DNA of 64,000 nucleotides from Notospermus geniculatus (GCA_002633025.1 NMRB01000269.1:41833-105832); one strand, 5' to 3'; shown: positions 22,601 to 36,010, counted from the first letter of the stretch. Notes: a model not told the origin generated them from the letters alone. Translations and numbers: made by a program.

Positions 22601-25600
22601 TAAATTAGACAAAAGTAAATTAGACAACGGTATTTTAGACAAAGTAAATTAGACAATGGTAAATTAGACAATAGTCATTTTAGACAATGGTAAATTAGAC
22701 AATGGTAATCTAGACAATGGCCGTTTTAGACAATGGTAAATTAGACAATGGTAAACTAGACATAGAATAGGTAAATTAGACAATATCATCGTTTTTGGAG
22801 TTGGCATGATATTTAGTTCTGTCAACACAATATTTATTTAGACTGTTACATGTATCTCTCAGGTAACACCTCCATGACACAATTTGCATTGGGTAATTGT
22901 GACATTTTGCTTGGTGCATTTAAGTTGCAATTGCTGCCCCTATAATTAGGGGCCTATTCCCTTTAGTTGTACTCATAAGAATCCAGGGTCATTTTGTGAC
23001 CAACTTGATGTTAACAAGGGCTCCTCTAATTAACCAGTAATTACATGTAGACAATCAGTATGTCATTTGCTCAACCTGCTCATGCCTTTTTTGCTCAGAG
23101 ATGTCAAAAAGGGACAGAGGTATATAAAAAGGGCCCAGTGAACCCAACATTTCACAGCAGTTTCTCAATCAGGATGGAGGTGATCAAGAGCTCAAGAGGA
23201 GGCCAGAAACATTGCTATGAGTGCTAGAGCAACAGCAATCTACTGGCAGTAATCATGGATGTCGCGGACGAGTTCGTACCTGGCTAGCTATCCAGAACTT
23301 TGTCATGAATTCTGAACCCCTAAACTCACTAAAAATGCAATTTGTCTAATTTACCTATCTTTATGTCTAGTTTACCTTTGTCTAATTTACCATTGTCTAA
23401 AATGACCATTGTCTAGATTACCACTGTCTAATTTACCATTGTCTAAAATAACTATTGTCTAATTTGCCATTGTCTAATTTACTCTGTCTAAAATACCGTT
23501 GTCTAATTTACTTTTGTCTAATTTACCCGGATTCGGCCTATAGAAATGGCAGTTATAAGGGTCTTTTCTGCACTCATACATGTTCTATGTACAGGTAGTA
23601 GTATGTGCTATGTACGACAAGTGAAGGAGTTTTTGTGAAGTTCGCGTTAAGTCTTGTCCGTCTTAGAGTTTGACTACCTGTAGATCTTGTCATCAGTTGT
23701 TTTTTTGTGTGCAAGTTTGTGTCGTTTTCATGTGAATTTTATTGTTTTTATCTCCAGGACTACACACAAGTGAGTTTTATTTTTTTCTGACTACCAGAAC
23801 CACAGAAGTAAAGTAATTTTTTTCACTTAGATATTCTTGTTCACACCATGAGGGTAGTTTAGCTTATTCTGCATGAGAGAAAAGGCAACTTCTTGTGATC
23901 AATATGAAGTCGATCCGTGCTTAAGTTGTGTCTGTCCTGGTGGTAACGTTGACAGACATCTGTCAGATCAGAGACAAAACATGGGCACAGACCAGACTTC
24001 AGCTGAATGAGCTAACAAATACCCAAATAGCTGTGATCGTGCTTAAGATGCTCGCATTACATCTAGAGGTATACAATGTAAATGATATAAGATACGAATG
24101 GGACTTCTAGAAATTATATAGTTTCAAGTGTCAAGTATACCAGTAGGACTGCTGATATCGGGAATTTGATGACGTTTTTGTCTCTGCTGTGAGAATCACA
24201 GGGTGTGAAACTAAACTAAGCATTTTGTGAACACTTTTACTCTAAGAAGGAGTGGGGCAGAGGGGGAGATTGTGAGTGAAAAGAGACAGAAAAATGTATG
24301 GTTCTATGATATTTATCTGATGCATTTTGATCAATTACATCTCACTGCAGTCCCGTTACCGACCACATCGTTTCATACAAGATCTTTTTTTTTCATAGTC
24401 GATAGATTTAGTTCATAAGGGCTTAGATCCAAGCACACAGTGTATGAAGAAGATATTATGCACTTTAAGTTAAACAGCACTGCATGCAGAATGCTTTGGC
24501 ATAGCTGAAATAACTGATAAATGTAGATAGATATGTTAACAGATCAGCTTACAACATGTTCACTTTAAACAAGTCCAAAGCCTATTGTCTTTGATAACAC
24601 TCCACTATGAGTGATAAACTCTCCATGTCATATTACCTACCAATCCATAGTTAAGATGTTAAGATGACCNCCCCCCCCCCCCCCCCGTACAGCCCACAAC
24701 AACAAGTGATAGTCCCTGTGTCTCGCTGACTGCCCCTCCCAGATCCTTATGTGTAACATCAAAAATAGATAAAGACGTGGTCTTTTTCTATTTTTGGTAA
24801 CATGCATGATGATCAGTTATTGGTGACTTAATTGGTTTAAACAGGCATGATTCTGTTGTGATCGCCAGGTATTAACATGTAGGCCAAACTGACTACTGTA
24901 ATTTCGGTTGTAACATGAAATACCCGGTACCCCCTTTGTCATCACACACAACACGGTGACGTAGGGTCTGGGAGCAAGGGCTGTGAACCACTGATAACCT
25001 CAGGATGTACCCCCTTCGTCATCACACACAACACAATGACGTAGGGAGCAAGGGCTGAGAACCACTGATTACCTCAGGATGTACCAAGACTGTCTCAGTA
25101 TGATGTGATTGCAGGACATCTTGCAAGGCAATATCAGCCATTGCTCTTTTATTTGTGTTTCTCCTGTCATCATAGCCTTCAACTGTGTTCCTTGTCCCCC
25201 ATGCTTGCCTTGCCGAGGGTTCGCCTGTTCTAGGACCTTGTGGACCCTCATCCCATTGTTTGGGAGCATTCAGATCAGGGCTCAATAAGACAGGGTCTGA
25301 TGGGTGTAAGTATGTAGGCCTGACGAGCTGATGTAAACCAGGTGATACCCCATCTGTAACCATCCCTAATCGTTTCCTTGTACCATTTCTCATACTCATT
25401 GTGTTTCTTGTGTTGTTTTTATTTTGAAATTGTCCAGTTCTCGGTGAAGAAGGTTATGAGCAGTTCCAGATCCAACAACGTCAGCAGCGACGAGATGAGG
25501 CTGACCAAGAAAGTGGGTGAACTTTGCACCGGTTGTGTTTGCTTTGTTTGAAAGATTTTCTTAATTCAAGTTTCCCTCCTAATCCAATCACAATGAAGGC

Positions 25601-28600
25601 AGTGTTCTCCGTGGTATATTTTTGAAGTGGGGTGGCCATTGGTACAATGAGAACGAGTGGTTTATGTGGAGAGTTTGCAGACCTTCCAGTTTTCTCTTGT
25701 ACCAAAGTCAAGGGTGACAAAATCTTTCATAACACCTCATGTCTCCTCAAAACACTCTCCATGAACTGAGCCGTGGTGCTAAAATCACCCATGGAGACCA
25801 TTGCCTGTAGGTTGTTTTGATTTTCCTCACACATAAGCACGTTGTATTTTCACCTTTGACCTCTGCACGGTCCCTTCTTTTTGAAGACCTTTTTACTGCT
25901 GATAAACCCCTTCTCCTCGCACAGGCCCTTCTTTCTGAAGACCTCTCAGAATCATGACAGATCTGTACTGTTATGTTGCAGGAACGACCTCAAGTTGAGG
26001 AGATTCCTCGACGTGTACTCCTGCCTCTCTCCTAAGGAACCTCACAGCGAAGGCACTCGCCAACGATCTCCATTTGCACAACGGCTTCACAATCCTGCCT
26101 GTGTTCCTTGCAATGAAATTGTCTGAAAAGAACATCACATAGAGCTTAACTGATAGTTTTGTATTTGATTAATGATTTGGTTAGGGTTAAACGGGTTGAC
26201 TGTAACACTGAGAAATGTTTGTATTGCTAACTTTCTCTTTGGTTATCTAACTTTTCATCCTGAGAATCTCAGGTCATTTACGGTCGTACCCTTCCGTAAT
26301 AATAGCGAGAAGGAGAGCGGTTGTGAAGACCCTGGGTGCGAGGATGCTAACTCTTGAGTTTCATACTTTTCAGGACATTACCTCTATTCATCACAATACT
26401 TCACATTTCAGTTCATTCTCTCTTCTATCAGCACCTGTGTTAGCTGCAGAACTATTTCAGAACAACTCAAAGCAAATGTAAACATGTTCTCATCTATAGA
26501 ATTAAATCCAGCTCTCTTCCCCCGAGATATTTTATGTGAAAATAACCAACCATTCCAATCGTTTGAGATGATATTCACAAATAGACAAAGCCTACAGATT
26601 TGTCATGTATATTTGTGATAACCTCGGGGCGTTCTCATAATCTGATTTGTGTGAAGTTCACATTCTTTTGCTGGTTCACGTTGATAAAGCAAGAAAAAAA
26701 CATGACTATTGTTGTGAACACTGTGTAATATCTGGTACTTACCTTCCCAGGCTTACCATGCTGTGGGGAGGAACATATCCTAAGGGCACTCAGATGCTGA
26801 TACTCACCAACAGAAACATTCTATCCATCCCAGTTTTGATCCTAGTATCCTAGTTGACTGTTTTTCCAATCTTCAGGACGTAAGCGTCAGAGTATCGATG
26901 AGGGTACAGTCGCAGCGTCTGTCATCATCGGAGGATCGGCAGCCCATCTTGCCCAGCTCGTCTCCAGTCATAAAATCCATGCCCTGGAGGAAGGAACGGT
27001 CGTGCTCGATGAAAAAGAATTTGAGGAGGAGAAAGGTAAACAAGAGGAAGGGTCTGTGGCCCTTTTTGAATAGGGACACCAAGTCTAATGAGGAGAGTAG
27101 GGAAGCCCCCCTAAAGACCATCCCTTAAGGCAGCTTCCCACATGAGATGTTGCTCCCTAGACCTGACTATCTATCAGAAACTTAAAAGAGCACGGTATTG
27201 GATCTGAAATGCGTTGACTGCCGACGTAGAGGGAACCACCTAGCGGCAGTAAGACGAACTCCAAAAATACATTGCAAAATATATGTATGTACGTAGTAAA
27301 TTGGGTCAATTCCGTGGGTTGGAGAGTGGCGCGTTGGTGCCGGCTGTCGAGAAAAAGTGGCAATGCCGTGCTTCGTTAACCGTTGACAACCATGAGTTGT
27401 TGTAATGGTCTTCGTTTCATCACGGCTTGTCAACACGTTTTCTTCGTTGCAGGTTCTGGAGGCAGCAGAACAGAACTGGAAAGTGTCTCGAGCAATGAAA
27501 GGAACATGGTATGTATTGTTGAAACTGTCACCCCTGATGACAACTTGCTTCTGTTGCTAGCTTGTTCTGCTTATGGCCATGTCCTCCGCAATTCTCTTGT
27601 GTAAACATTTTGTGTCCACTGCATCGGGTGAATGCTGTGGTTAGAGCTTATGTTGTCATTCCTCACTGCAGGCTGTGGAGACGGAGGTACCCCAGGAGCT
27701 GACGGCTCAGAGGGCCGTCCATCTCGGGACAACCAAGACACAGATTCCTCCACCTGTCATCAAACCAGGGGACGATCCGGCCACGATTATGCTGCAGCAT
27801 GAGGAGGCAATGAGACGGTATGAATCAGTCGTTATAGTTCTCTGGCTTGGTAACATCATATACGCTTACTGCTAATTCTTTCTCAGGATTTGAACCAGAA
27901 CCTTCTGATAACTTTTCTCTATCAACTTTTTGATGCGACGCTCGTTGTCTGTTGACTGTGAACTCTCAGATCTCAGGATCTGGTGACTCTATGATGACAG
28001 CTGTGGTGGTGTAGTGCTGGCAGAGTAGTGCTATCACCACGTATGTCATGGGTTCAGTATTTTAACTTTCGCTTTGCAATTTGCTTTTAAACCATCAAAA
28101 TAAAACAGGCTTCAGCGGGAATATGAAAGGTAGGTCTGCATGGTGACCAGGAAAACGACACAAGTCATCCTCATCAGGATCATGGCTGATTTGTTTGAGT
28201 TCTGTTATTTTGAGACACACTGTATGACACGGTTTAGTGACAGTACAGCACCCTCTATTATTGAGTTGTGTAGATAGTTTTTATGACGGATGAAAATGAT
28301 TGTGATTGTTTTTGTGATTCTTGTTTTTTCATCTGTCCTGCACTCCTGTTGTCCGTGCTCAGTCATTGAGCTCATCATCCGCTCCACAAAACGTCAGTCA
28401 CTATCTGATTCATAGTAGAAGTGCACACACGACAAAGGTCCTACCACGTTCACCAAGCAATTCGTACAACACTGCATGTTGGTTATATGAGATACCGTTC
28501 TCATGACACAGTCCACAGAACACCCACCCAGTTTTCCAAAATCACAGAATACTTTCTTCATCTTCTTCTGTTGGATTCAGAACGTGACTGGGAATAACTG

Positions 28601-31600
28601 GCCGGTAAACCAAGAATTTGGCAGCAGTTTTCAAGCCCTGAGGGGTAGTCGGCAAATACCCAATTAACTAGGATTCACTGAAAAGATCTGGGCCTGGTTG
28701 CACAAGAGCATACTAGGCGTAGTATCGTTCTATCTTGGTTACTGAACAGGGCCTGTTTGCACAAACGCATATTAAGTTAGAAGCCAACTAGAATATAGAA
28801 TGATATAGAATATGGTATGCTTTTGTGCAACCGGGCCCTGGACCATAGACCACAGAGATGCCTTCTTCATTGACTATTGTCCACACAAGTTATGACAGTA
28901 GCTACGAACCTGTCCATTTGGAGAGATGACATGGAAGTGAGGTCTCCTGTTCAATCACGAATCAATCAAATTCTTTTTCCTTTGTCCAGATTACAAGATC
29001 TCCAGCGTAAGATGGTCGGTGGTGAGGCGGCGAATAACGCTGAGGTGAAGGAGAGAAGAACGAAGAAGAAACGACATGCAGAGGAAAGACGGAAGAAATT
29101 AGCAGGTTGGTGGTCTGTGATGGATTATCTTACTTCTTATTGAATCAGAAAAACAGATCCCTTCACTTCTGGGATCTCTACTAGGAAGAGGAAGACCCCA
29201 GTTGGGGTCGAAAATTTGCAAGATCTGGAGACGACTTTATGTTTACCATCGTATTGAATCAGGAGATGACATACTCGTCGGCGAATCCACAGGTTTTCAA
29301 AGATGGCCCTGCCATTGGTTTGACAGCACACAGACTTGCTTGAAGGCCAAGCTGCATCAGTCACTGACACACTCTGGTGATGTTACCATCAGTTTACTGA
29401 TTTGAAGTTATCTCATCTTTCAGAGGCGAATTCTAATCTCGAGGATGATGGGATCATGGAGGGGATATTCGACTCCATCGCTGACGAACTCAAATACAAA
29501 AATAAACAACTTGATCGGGAGAAAAAGAAGGTATGGGGATCATGTAATCATATGATTAAACATCTTCAAACTGATTGTGTTCAGGTCAGATTGGGTCCCT
29601 CATCAGTTGGTCTGAATACATCGAGTAATTATGTGACACCCAGCCGCAGAAGTCAGTGAGAACTCATCTAAATGAGGTTGAATTGTGAGCAGAGATTAGG
29701 CCTTGTCTGATTGTTGTATGGTTTAGTGTAGGATTTCCAATCTCTTCCAGGCTGAGGGCCTCCGACGGGACATCGTTGATCTTCAGTCAGAGTTTGAATT
29801 TGACCGCATCGATTACTTGGACACAATCCGTAAACAAGAGCGTCAAGTCCAGCTCCTCCAGTCCATTATCGATCGGATCCATCCGTGTGTTCGCCGGGAC
29901 AGTAACTATAGCAATCTTGATAAAATACGGGCCGAATGTAGATGGGATGAGGCCGAACAACGATGGATTTTACCACAACTGACTATAGAGAAGACAACAC
30001 TGCCCCCTACTGGTAAGAAAAGCATCTTATTTTGGGCAAATCCGACATTTGTTTCATGTGATCATTCAACTGATTGAGATGTGTACGAGGTTATCATGGA
30101 TCAAATCAACATTGTTCTCAGAGTCACGAGTTAAAAACAACTCTACATTACCATAGACCCACACATAACGACTAGCATGATGTCTAAGTCATACCATAGA
30201 CCCACACATAACGACCAGCATGATGTCTAAGTTATACCATAGACCCATACATAACGACGAGCATGATGTCTAAGTCATACCATAGACCCATACATAACGA
30301 CCAGCATGATGTCTAAGTCATACCATAGACCCATACATAACGACGAGCATGATGTCTAAGTCATGACGTTTATTCTCAATTTAGGCGTGATGCCCGGTGG
30401 ACGTCCTGTTGATTCAAGGAGAGCTTCATCCTATGCCAACAGAATGAACAGTGAAGTTAGTGAAGATGATAGGTACAGACAGGTAAGACAGCATCTTGTA
30501 TTGGTATAGACCGTTCTCAGATTGACGTAAACAACTAAGATCTGCACATTTCTGCCAAAATCTCAACCACACCCTCAATCTGAAGCTGAATGACGTGATG
30601 CAGGCAACCCCACGACAGTGACATCGAAGATGTTGCATCAGACTCGACCATTGCTGAATCATGGATGGCGTCACATCAGCTGGTTTCAGATCGAGGTTCT
30701 GGTTGAGATTTCGACGGAAGTGTGCAGATCTGTGAATTCAAGAATCGTCTATTGATTATGCTTGGTAGTGCCTTGATTGCTGACATTTTGACGTGTCCAC
30801 GATGAAATCAGAACATTGATCATAGTTTCATATTATTGACTGCCTTCTCATCCTCTTTCCCAGATGCTTCATCGCCGGAACGAGGACATCGCTGGAAGCT
30901 ATTTCACTCCAAAACGAGCGAATAGATTACTGAACGAAACTCAGGAAACTAGATCTGGTAAGCTTTCCACTTCATCATGGTCGGTTTACTCTCAAAGCTG
31001 TGGTCTCTATGAATACCTGATCTCACTATAAACTCTCTCTCCCTTCACACTGTTCTTTACTCCAGTTGGGATGTGATACAGCGTCAGTTGGACAGAATCA
31101 GAGATGCCTGATTAGCTTCTCCCAACTGGGAGGGCCGAGGAAGTACCATCTGGTGTCGTCAACACCACTCACTCACTTCAAACATTGCCCTGAACACACC
31201 TCTGTCAATAGACTCTATCACTCCAAAAGAGTGCAGCACCTGACGGGGCAGCGTCACGACGTCCTGCACGTCATTTCTGAACGCCATGACGTGACTCAAA
31301 AAAAATCCAGTTGTTTCAGCGATCATGACATCGGGAAACAATTTGATTTATTTTCATCTCGCGTCATGGGAAGCCATAACCTGCCATCTCTTACCCCATC
31401 AGGTCCCTGACGCCCCTGTTTATGTTCTAACCCTTCTGTCTCCCCAGACTACGAGTTCTTGCCTCCTCAACCTCCACCAATACAACAAACAGGTACGTGA
31501 TCACCTCCTGATGAAATACATGTAAACATAGCCAGCTTCATGACACATTCCTCATTTGTTCATGGTGCATGAATAATTGCAGTCCTGGACAGGGCGAGTC

Positions 31601-32261
31601 GTTCAAATTCAGCCGTTGATTGTTCACTTGATATGGTTCAGATCACTCTTAGGCTGCAATCTCATACAGCTACACATTACACGTACACGCTGGTTAACAA
31701 TGGCTTGACATTTAAGTGGCAGCGCACACAAAGAAATCTCTGTGAGCCTTGTATGTGAACTATCATGTGCTGCCTCATCTCTATGAGGTTTACGCCTGTG
31801 ACAAGTCTCACAGACACAATTTCCCATCTCATACGAGGCTGAATCCATGTGTGTGTGTGCTGCAGTTACTAGAGTGCATGTCAGTGCTGAGATAATCTCA
31901 ACTCAAGACATGAATGGTTATGTTTTTCTACCAGCTTTACGACCTCTCTTCTGTCTGCTCACTCTCTGACTCTACATTTGTTTAATCCTCTTTATTTTGC
32001 TCACCTCCAGAGTCGTCAAGTAACGGTTACATGAACGGCGTTGGTCCTCCGCCTCATGTCCTCAACGGTCGACATCACCAGACACAGGAATGGAATGATG
32101 AGCCACCAAGTTTAAACCTGCAGGCCGCCCAGGTCCACGGACAGCTTGGCTTGGATGATATACCACTAAGGAAGCCACCACGGTTAAGCTCTCTACAGCC
32201 GACAGCTCCCGGTACAAAGAAAAATAAGAAGAAGAAAGGCAATGCTTTGGAGCCGTTGTAA
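19619..32261 (+). CDS. KIF17: KIF17-type homodimeric kinesin-2 motor
   Basis: Plus-end microtubule motor of cilia and dendrites. Coding exons: 19619-19849, 20074-20189, 20423-20592, 20701-20934, 21086-21454, 21785-21903, 22219-22378, 23758-23769 (candidate), 25438-25512, 26877-27035, 27453-27508, 27672-27817, 28109-28129, 28990-29105, 29424-29530, 29751-30012, 30385-30482, 30864-30957, 31448-31492, 32011-32261. All are GT-AG with agreeing phases: 2,841 nt, 946 residues (human about 1,029; the middle linker is shorter here). The start has a good context (AAG before ATGG) and begins [16 protein letters not shown] as KIF17 does. Motor: P-loop GQTGCGKS (usually GQTGSGKS), switch I SSRSHS, switch II DLAGSE. 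Coiled-coil pieces follow, then the conserved tail block ([32 protein letters not shown]). The C-terminus is [14 protein letters not shown]: a basic cluster where human KIF17 has its importin-linked ciliary signal, and the same final EPL. Confidence 0.95.
22592..23534. mobile_element. MULE-like non-autonomous element in KIF17 intron 7
   Basis: About 200-bp terminal inverted arms made of degenerate TAAATTAGACAATGG units (22592-22795, inverted at 23337-23534) enclose about 540 bp without a long reading frame. Flanking direct repeats GGCCTATAG (22583-22591 and 23535-23543) are 9 bp. Long arms plus a 9-bp duplication are the marks of Mutator-like elements. Confidence 0.75.
23758..23769 (+). CDS. 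Candidate 12-nt microexon of KIF17
   Basis: Flanked by a good acceptor (TTTTTATCTCCAG) and donor (GTGAGT). It is in phase with exons 7 and 9 and can be included or skipped without changing frame, adding four residues in the linker after the first coiled coil. No conserved counterpart recognised. Confidence 0.4.
24671..24686. repeat. Poly-C run with ambiguous base
   Basis: An N at 24670 followed by about 16 C in KIF17 intron 8; a low-quality homopolymer. Confidence 0.8.
24928..25084. repeat. Two tandem units of about 80-100 bp in KIF17 intron 8
   Basis: TCATCACACACAACAC and AGCAAGGGCTG...CTCAGGATGTACC occur twice in a row with small differences. Confidence 0.7.
26262..26345 (+). repeat. Dispersed repeat, also at 44655-44738
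   Basis: GAGAATCTCAGG, TTTACGGTC and GTGAAGACCCTGGGTGCGAG occur in the same order at both sites. Here it is in KIF17 intron 9. Family unknown. Confidence 0.55.
28690..28838. mobile_element. MITE in KIF17 intron 13
   Basis: Terminal inverted repeats GGGCCTGGTTGCACAAGAGC and GGGCCCGGTTGCACAAAAGC with an internal partial copy near 28748. Target duplication not resolved. Confidence 0.65.
30150..30365. repeat. 43-bp minisatellite in KIF17 intron 16
   Basis: About five units containing CCATAGACCC(A/C)ACATAACGA and GCATGATGTCTAAGTCAT, nearly identical to each other. Confidence 0.85.
30505..30752. mobile_element. TATAGACC MITE, copy 1 (KIF17 intron 17)
   Basis: Long imperfect palindrome of about 248 bp starting TATAGACCGTTCTCAGATTG and ending in the complement. 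Each arm includes AGATCTGCACA, TCTCAACCA and a GATCTGAA-type segment. Other copies: 32430-32678, 39798-40049, 59523-60042, half at 60500-60655. Confidence 0.75.
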
Positions 32262-32429
32262 AGGACAGTCAACAAGGGAGGGACGTTTGGATTTTCAACA
32301 AGTGCCTGTCAGCTCTCTCTGTTGTACATACCATGTTCACTGACTTGTGTTCTCTTTATCGCTGTGCCACAGTTAGGACGTTGAAAGCTCACATGTCACT
32401 GGCGAAATGTTAAAGAAAATCTCAGTCAG

Positions 32430-32678
32430 TATAGACGATTCTCGAACTCGCAGATCTGCACACTTCCACCGAAATCTCAACCAGAACCTCGATCTGAAAC
32501 CGGCTGACATGACGCCATCCATGATTCAGCGAATGGTCGTGTCTGATGCAATGTCTTCAACGTCACTGTTGTGGGTTGTCTGTGTTATGTCATTCAGTTT
32601 CAGACCGAGGTTGTGGTTGAGATTTCAGTGGAAGTGTGCAGATCTTTGTCGTTTAGTCTATTTTGAGAATGATCTATA
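32430..32678. mobile_element. TATAGACC MITE, copy 2 (just 3' of KIF17)
   Basis: Same family as 30505-30752, 169 bp past the KIF17 stop, so it may lie in the 3' UTR, where the palindrome could form a long hairpin in the transcript. Confidence 0.75.
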
Positions 32679-33024
32679 GCCAATCTGTGGCTCACCAAGC
32701 ATGACCCAGCCCTCACAGGCACGTGCAAGGGTTTTCTGCATAACTGATCTCGACATCATAGAGGAATGGAAGAATATACTATTCATCGTATCCATGACGT
32801 AACTCCGACAGTGTCCGCCATTGCTGACGTCGCCGTAATGACGCAAGGGTGGTGGGCAAATTTCATTGCTTTGCTGAAGAAGCTGGTTGGCAAAAATGCA
32901 CAACGTCACAACATCATGTAGGCCTGGGCCTACGTCATGGATACGATGAACATGGAGTAGAAGATATGGAATCTTTAATTTGATTCTCAAAAGGTTGCTT
33001 CAACCTGCCAGTTTTCATGTATCG

Positions 33025-33097
33025 CATCCTCCCATAGCAGGGCTTTGGTCTCGCTCCTCTTCAGGAGCGAGGTAAAGCCCCCTGCTGTGGGAGGATG
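33025..33097. mobile_element. Short foldback element CATCCTCCCA, copy 1
   Basis: A 73-bp palindrome, arms CATCCTCCCATAGCAGGGCT and CATCCTCCCACAGCAGGGGG. Related copies: 49824-49919 and 61747-61841. Confidence 0.75.
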
Positions 33098-35065
33098 ATG
33101 TATTTGTACTGAGACTTTAGAGGACACACTTTTCATCTGCGAATTTCTTTTCTCATACGTGTAACAGTCAATGTGACTTCAGTGATGTGTTGTATGACTT
33201 TTTGTGCAACGCAGTGCATTTGAGTAAACTTTGTTAGGGTATTTGTGCATTTAATTAATTCAGTGTAAATATGTATTTATTATATCTGATTATATTTGGA
33301 GTTTTCATCTCATTTATCCGTCCTGTGGACCAAGCCTTGTTATGCAAAGCAATACCGGTACTACAAATTCTCTCTACTGAGCTTGCCGTAAACTTCAACA
33401 AATCTCACTTGACTCATTCCGTCCATGGCTTGCCGAGATGTTGCACAATCATTAAGAATAGATTATATATTTGTGTAATACTGCAAGGCTTGGTTCATTT
33501 GTTTAGAAACAATCTATAGAGATGATGAATTACACTTATTTATTTGATGATTGATTTAATATGTAAATATGAATGAATGTTAAGTTATTTCTTGCGTACT
33601 GTGATCATGAATTTTTATCTTATGCCGTCCATTATTACTCTTTCTTGTTAAACATCCGTCCTTTTGATTATCTGCTAATCCAGGGTCATCCCTACTCAGA
33701 ATCTTGTTTACATGGAAACTAGACTGGGATGTACCAGTACTTGAAACATTATTGTATAAGTTCGCTGATGTAAAGAAACACACCCACCATTCCTACAATG
33801 CATGCCTCAAGCCACTCGGATATTGGTGGTGTTCTGAAAACAGAGAGGAAGCCTATTTTAAAAGCAATTTAACATTGGATAAACGACAGAGCTCAGCTCA
33901 GCCAAGTGCAAAGTGAGATTGAGCATTAATCTATTAAAAGTGTTCAAAGGTGGGGAGATTTCTTCTCCCTGGCTACAGGTGTGTCAGTTAGTCTGTGGAG
34001 AGGCTTGGGCATAGTCAGAAACTTCCTTCGGGCCATAGAGTGGATACCTAAGACGGTAGGCAGCCTGGTGAAATCGGCTTGATATAGGAGGAAGCTTACA
34101 ACGATGAGTTCAGGTCTTTTGATTATATTTCAATATTGTTATAACTCTTTTTGGGGTGCAGTGAAAATATGATAGAAAGGCCTTTCATCGTTGGAAGTTT
34201 CAGCGAGGTTTGAGTAGGTGAAGTAACTCATTCAGTCATCATTCAAAGCTCCCTCCTGATATACATGTGTTGCTACACATGGATATCAATCATGACCCCA
34301 ATGAGGAAACCAGGTGAGGGGTGGAATTGGATAGGGACTGGGACATGGAACTGTGTTAAAAACAATACAGATCCATGTGTATCTGTTGATACTCCCAATG
34401 CTTCTACCAAGCAGGTCCTAGCACAAGTTGCTTATAGCCGCGGAGTGCACGGAGTGCATGACGTTGGTAGCGTCGCGATGTTGGCTCCAAACACTGCTCA
34501 TGCCTTCTGGGTTTAGGGCGGACTCACGGATAAGTTTAATGGGATAGCCCCATGACAATGTTCTAGTGCCTTAGACGAACTGCAGAAGAAATACTTCCTC
34601 ACATTTGACATGCACAAAATTTGGTCATAATCAAGAGCCATTAGTTGCTCCACCAAATTGGGAATTTTTGGAATGATTTTTTCTGTTGCATATTTCTTGT
34701 GCTCATTGTTAGAGGGCAGAGAAAGGGAAAAATCCCCCTCCCCTCCCAAGCTCTTCCTCTCTGATTTTCAAGTTTTATATACCCATCTCCAACAGGAGCT
34801 GTAGCATATTGCCCGCCTCCAGTAGGAGGCATTGTGTGGCAGCGGTTTGTTAGTCTTCATCAAGGCGGCATGTTTTGCAAAACTTTAGGTAACGTTAACT
34901 CAGATGTCCACTTTAGGCTTCCAGAATACGGCTCTAAGTGTTTAACACAAGATAAATATCACACTTTGACTTAAGTATGTTTATGAATCCCGTATCGTCA
35001 GAAGTGGAATTTCACTTCTTGGATTTTGATGTGGAAGTGCCTAAGTTCCCCATAACGTAGAAGTA

Positions 35066-35155
35066 TACAGTATATGAAAACGCCAGTTAACAATGGCTTC
35101 ACAGTCGTGAATCCACTTGAAGCCTTTGGTAACTGGCGTTTTCGTATACCGGTAC
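35066..35155. mobile_element. 90-bp foldback element
   Basis: Arms ATGAAAACGCCAGTTAACAA and ACGAAAACGCCAGTTACCAA with GGCTTCA inside each arm; spacer of about 15 bp. Confidence 0.65.
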
Positions 35156-35459
35156 CCATTTATTTCTATAATAGGGGCCTAACGAATATCCCGGTGTGGG
35201 GTTGAAAATTTGCAATTTTATGTTGGAGACAACTTGTATTATTTTCTATTGTTTCACATTGTGTGTTGTTTGTTGTGATGTATTTTGGAGACCTTCTCAT
35301 CAGTTGGAGTGGTTTGAATTCTCAGCCTGTTTGTGTCGATACGATCTGCTTTCTTGCCACAATCTTTACATTGTATGACTTTATTCTGTTGTCATGGAAA
35401 CATGTTGTGAATATCTGTACAGTAGATTTACTCTTGTGAGTCATCCTCAAAAAGGCTTC

Positions 35460-36010
35460 ATTGGAATGTACAGAGATTTAAAAAATATGGCCAAAATATC
35501 ACAGAGATATCACATTTTCAAAATATCATGAAAACCTAACTTTTTAAAATTTCAGATATTTGATTCGAAATTGATTTCGTATCATACTACCTTATCATGG
35601 AAACTTTGTGAAGAAATATTGGCATGAATATACCTCTTCGTTTTTGCATACTGGTGATTTCAATGCCTTTTTCTTCATTTTTTGCCATTTATTGAAATTA
35701 CTATCTCATATGATTGAACAACTCAGAAAATTACATTTGGATCTTTTTCATTTGACTATGTGAGCCTGATGGCATTCGATTTTTTTCAAAATTCTTGAAA
35801 TTATCAAAGTATCAAATGTGAAAATTCAATTGATATTTTCCTATTTCACAAAATCGAAGTAAGATTTTCGGAAAACTTCCTCTACTGCAGTTTATAGGAT
35901 TGGTGATAGGATGATATGATTTTGATTTCGAATCAGATGTTTGAAATTTTAAAAAGTTGATATTTTCATGATATTTTGAAATTGTGATATCTCTGTGATA
36001 TTTTTGAATT
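35460..36010. mobile_element. Long-arm inverted-repeat element, copy 1
   Basis: AT-rich element with arms of roughly 130 bp (CATTTTCAAAATATCATGAA... mirrored as ...CATGATATTTTGAAATTGTG) followed inside by TTTGATTCGAAAT and its mirror. It serves as the undisturbed reference for 38716-40208. Confidence 0.6.

Noticed and set aside
25881-26126. Plus-strand frame in KIF17 intron 9 preceded by an acceptor-like site
   Set aside because: Its phase does not fit KIF17 exons 9 and 10, which join to each other in frame, and the peptide matches no family I know.
31066-31410. Plus-strand 114-codon frame between KIF17 exons 18 and 19
   Set aside because: Exons 18 and 19 join in phase without it and the peptide resembles nothing in KIF17 tails.
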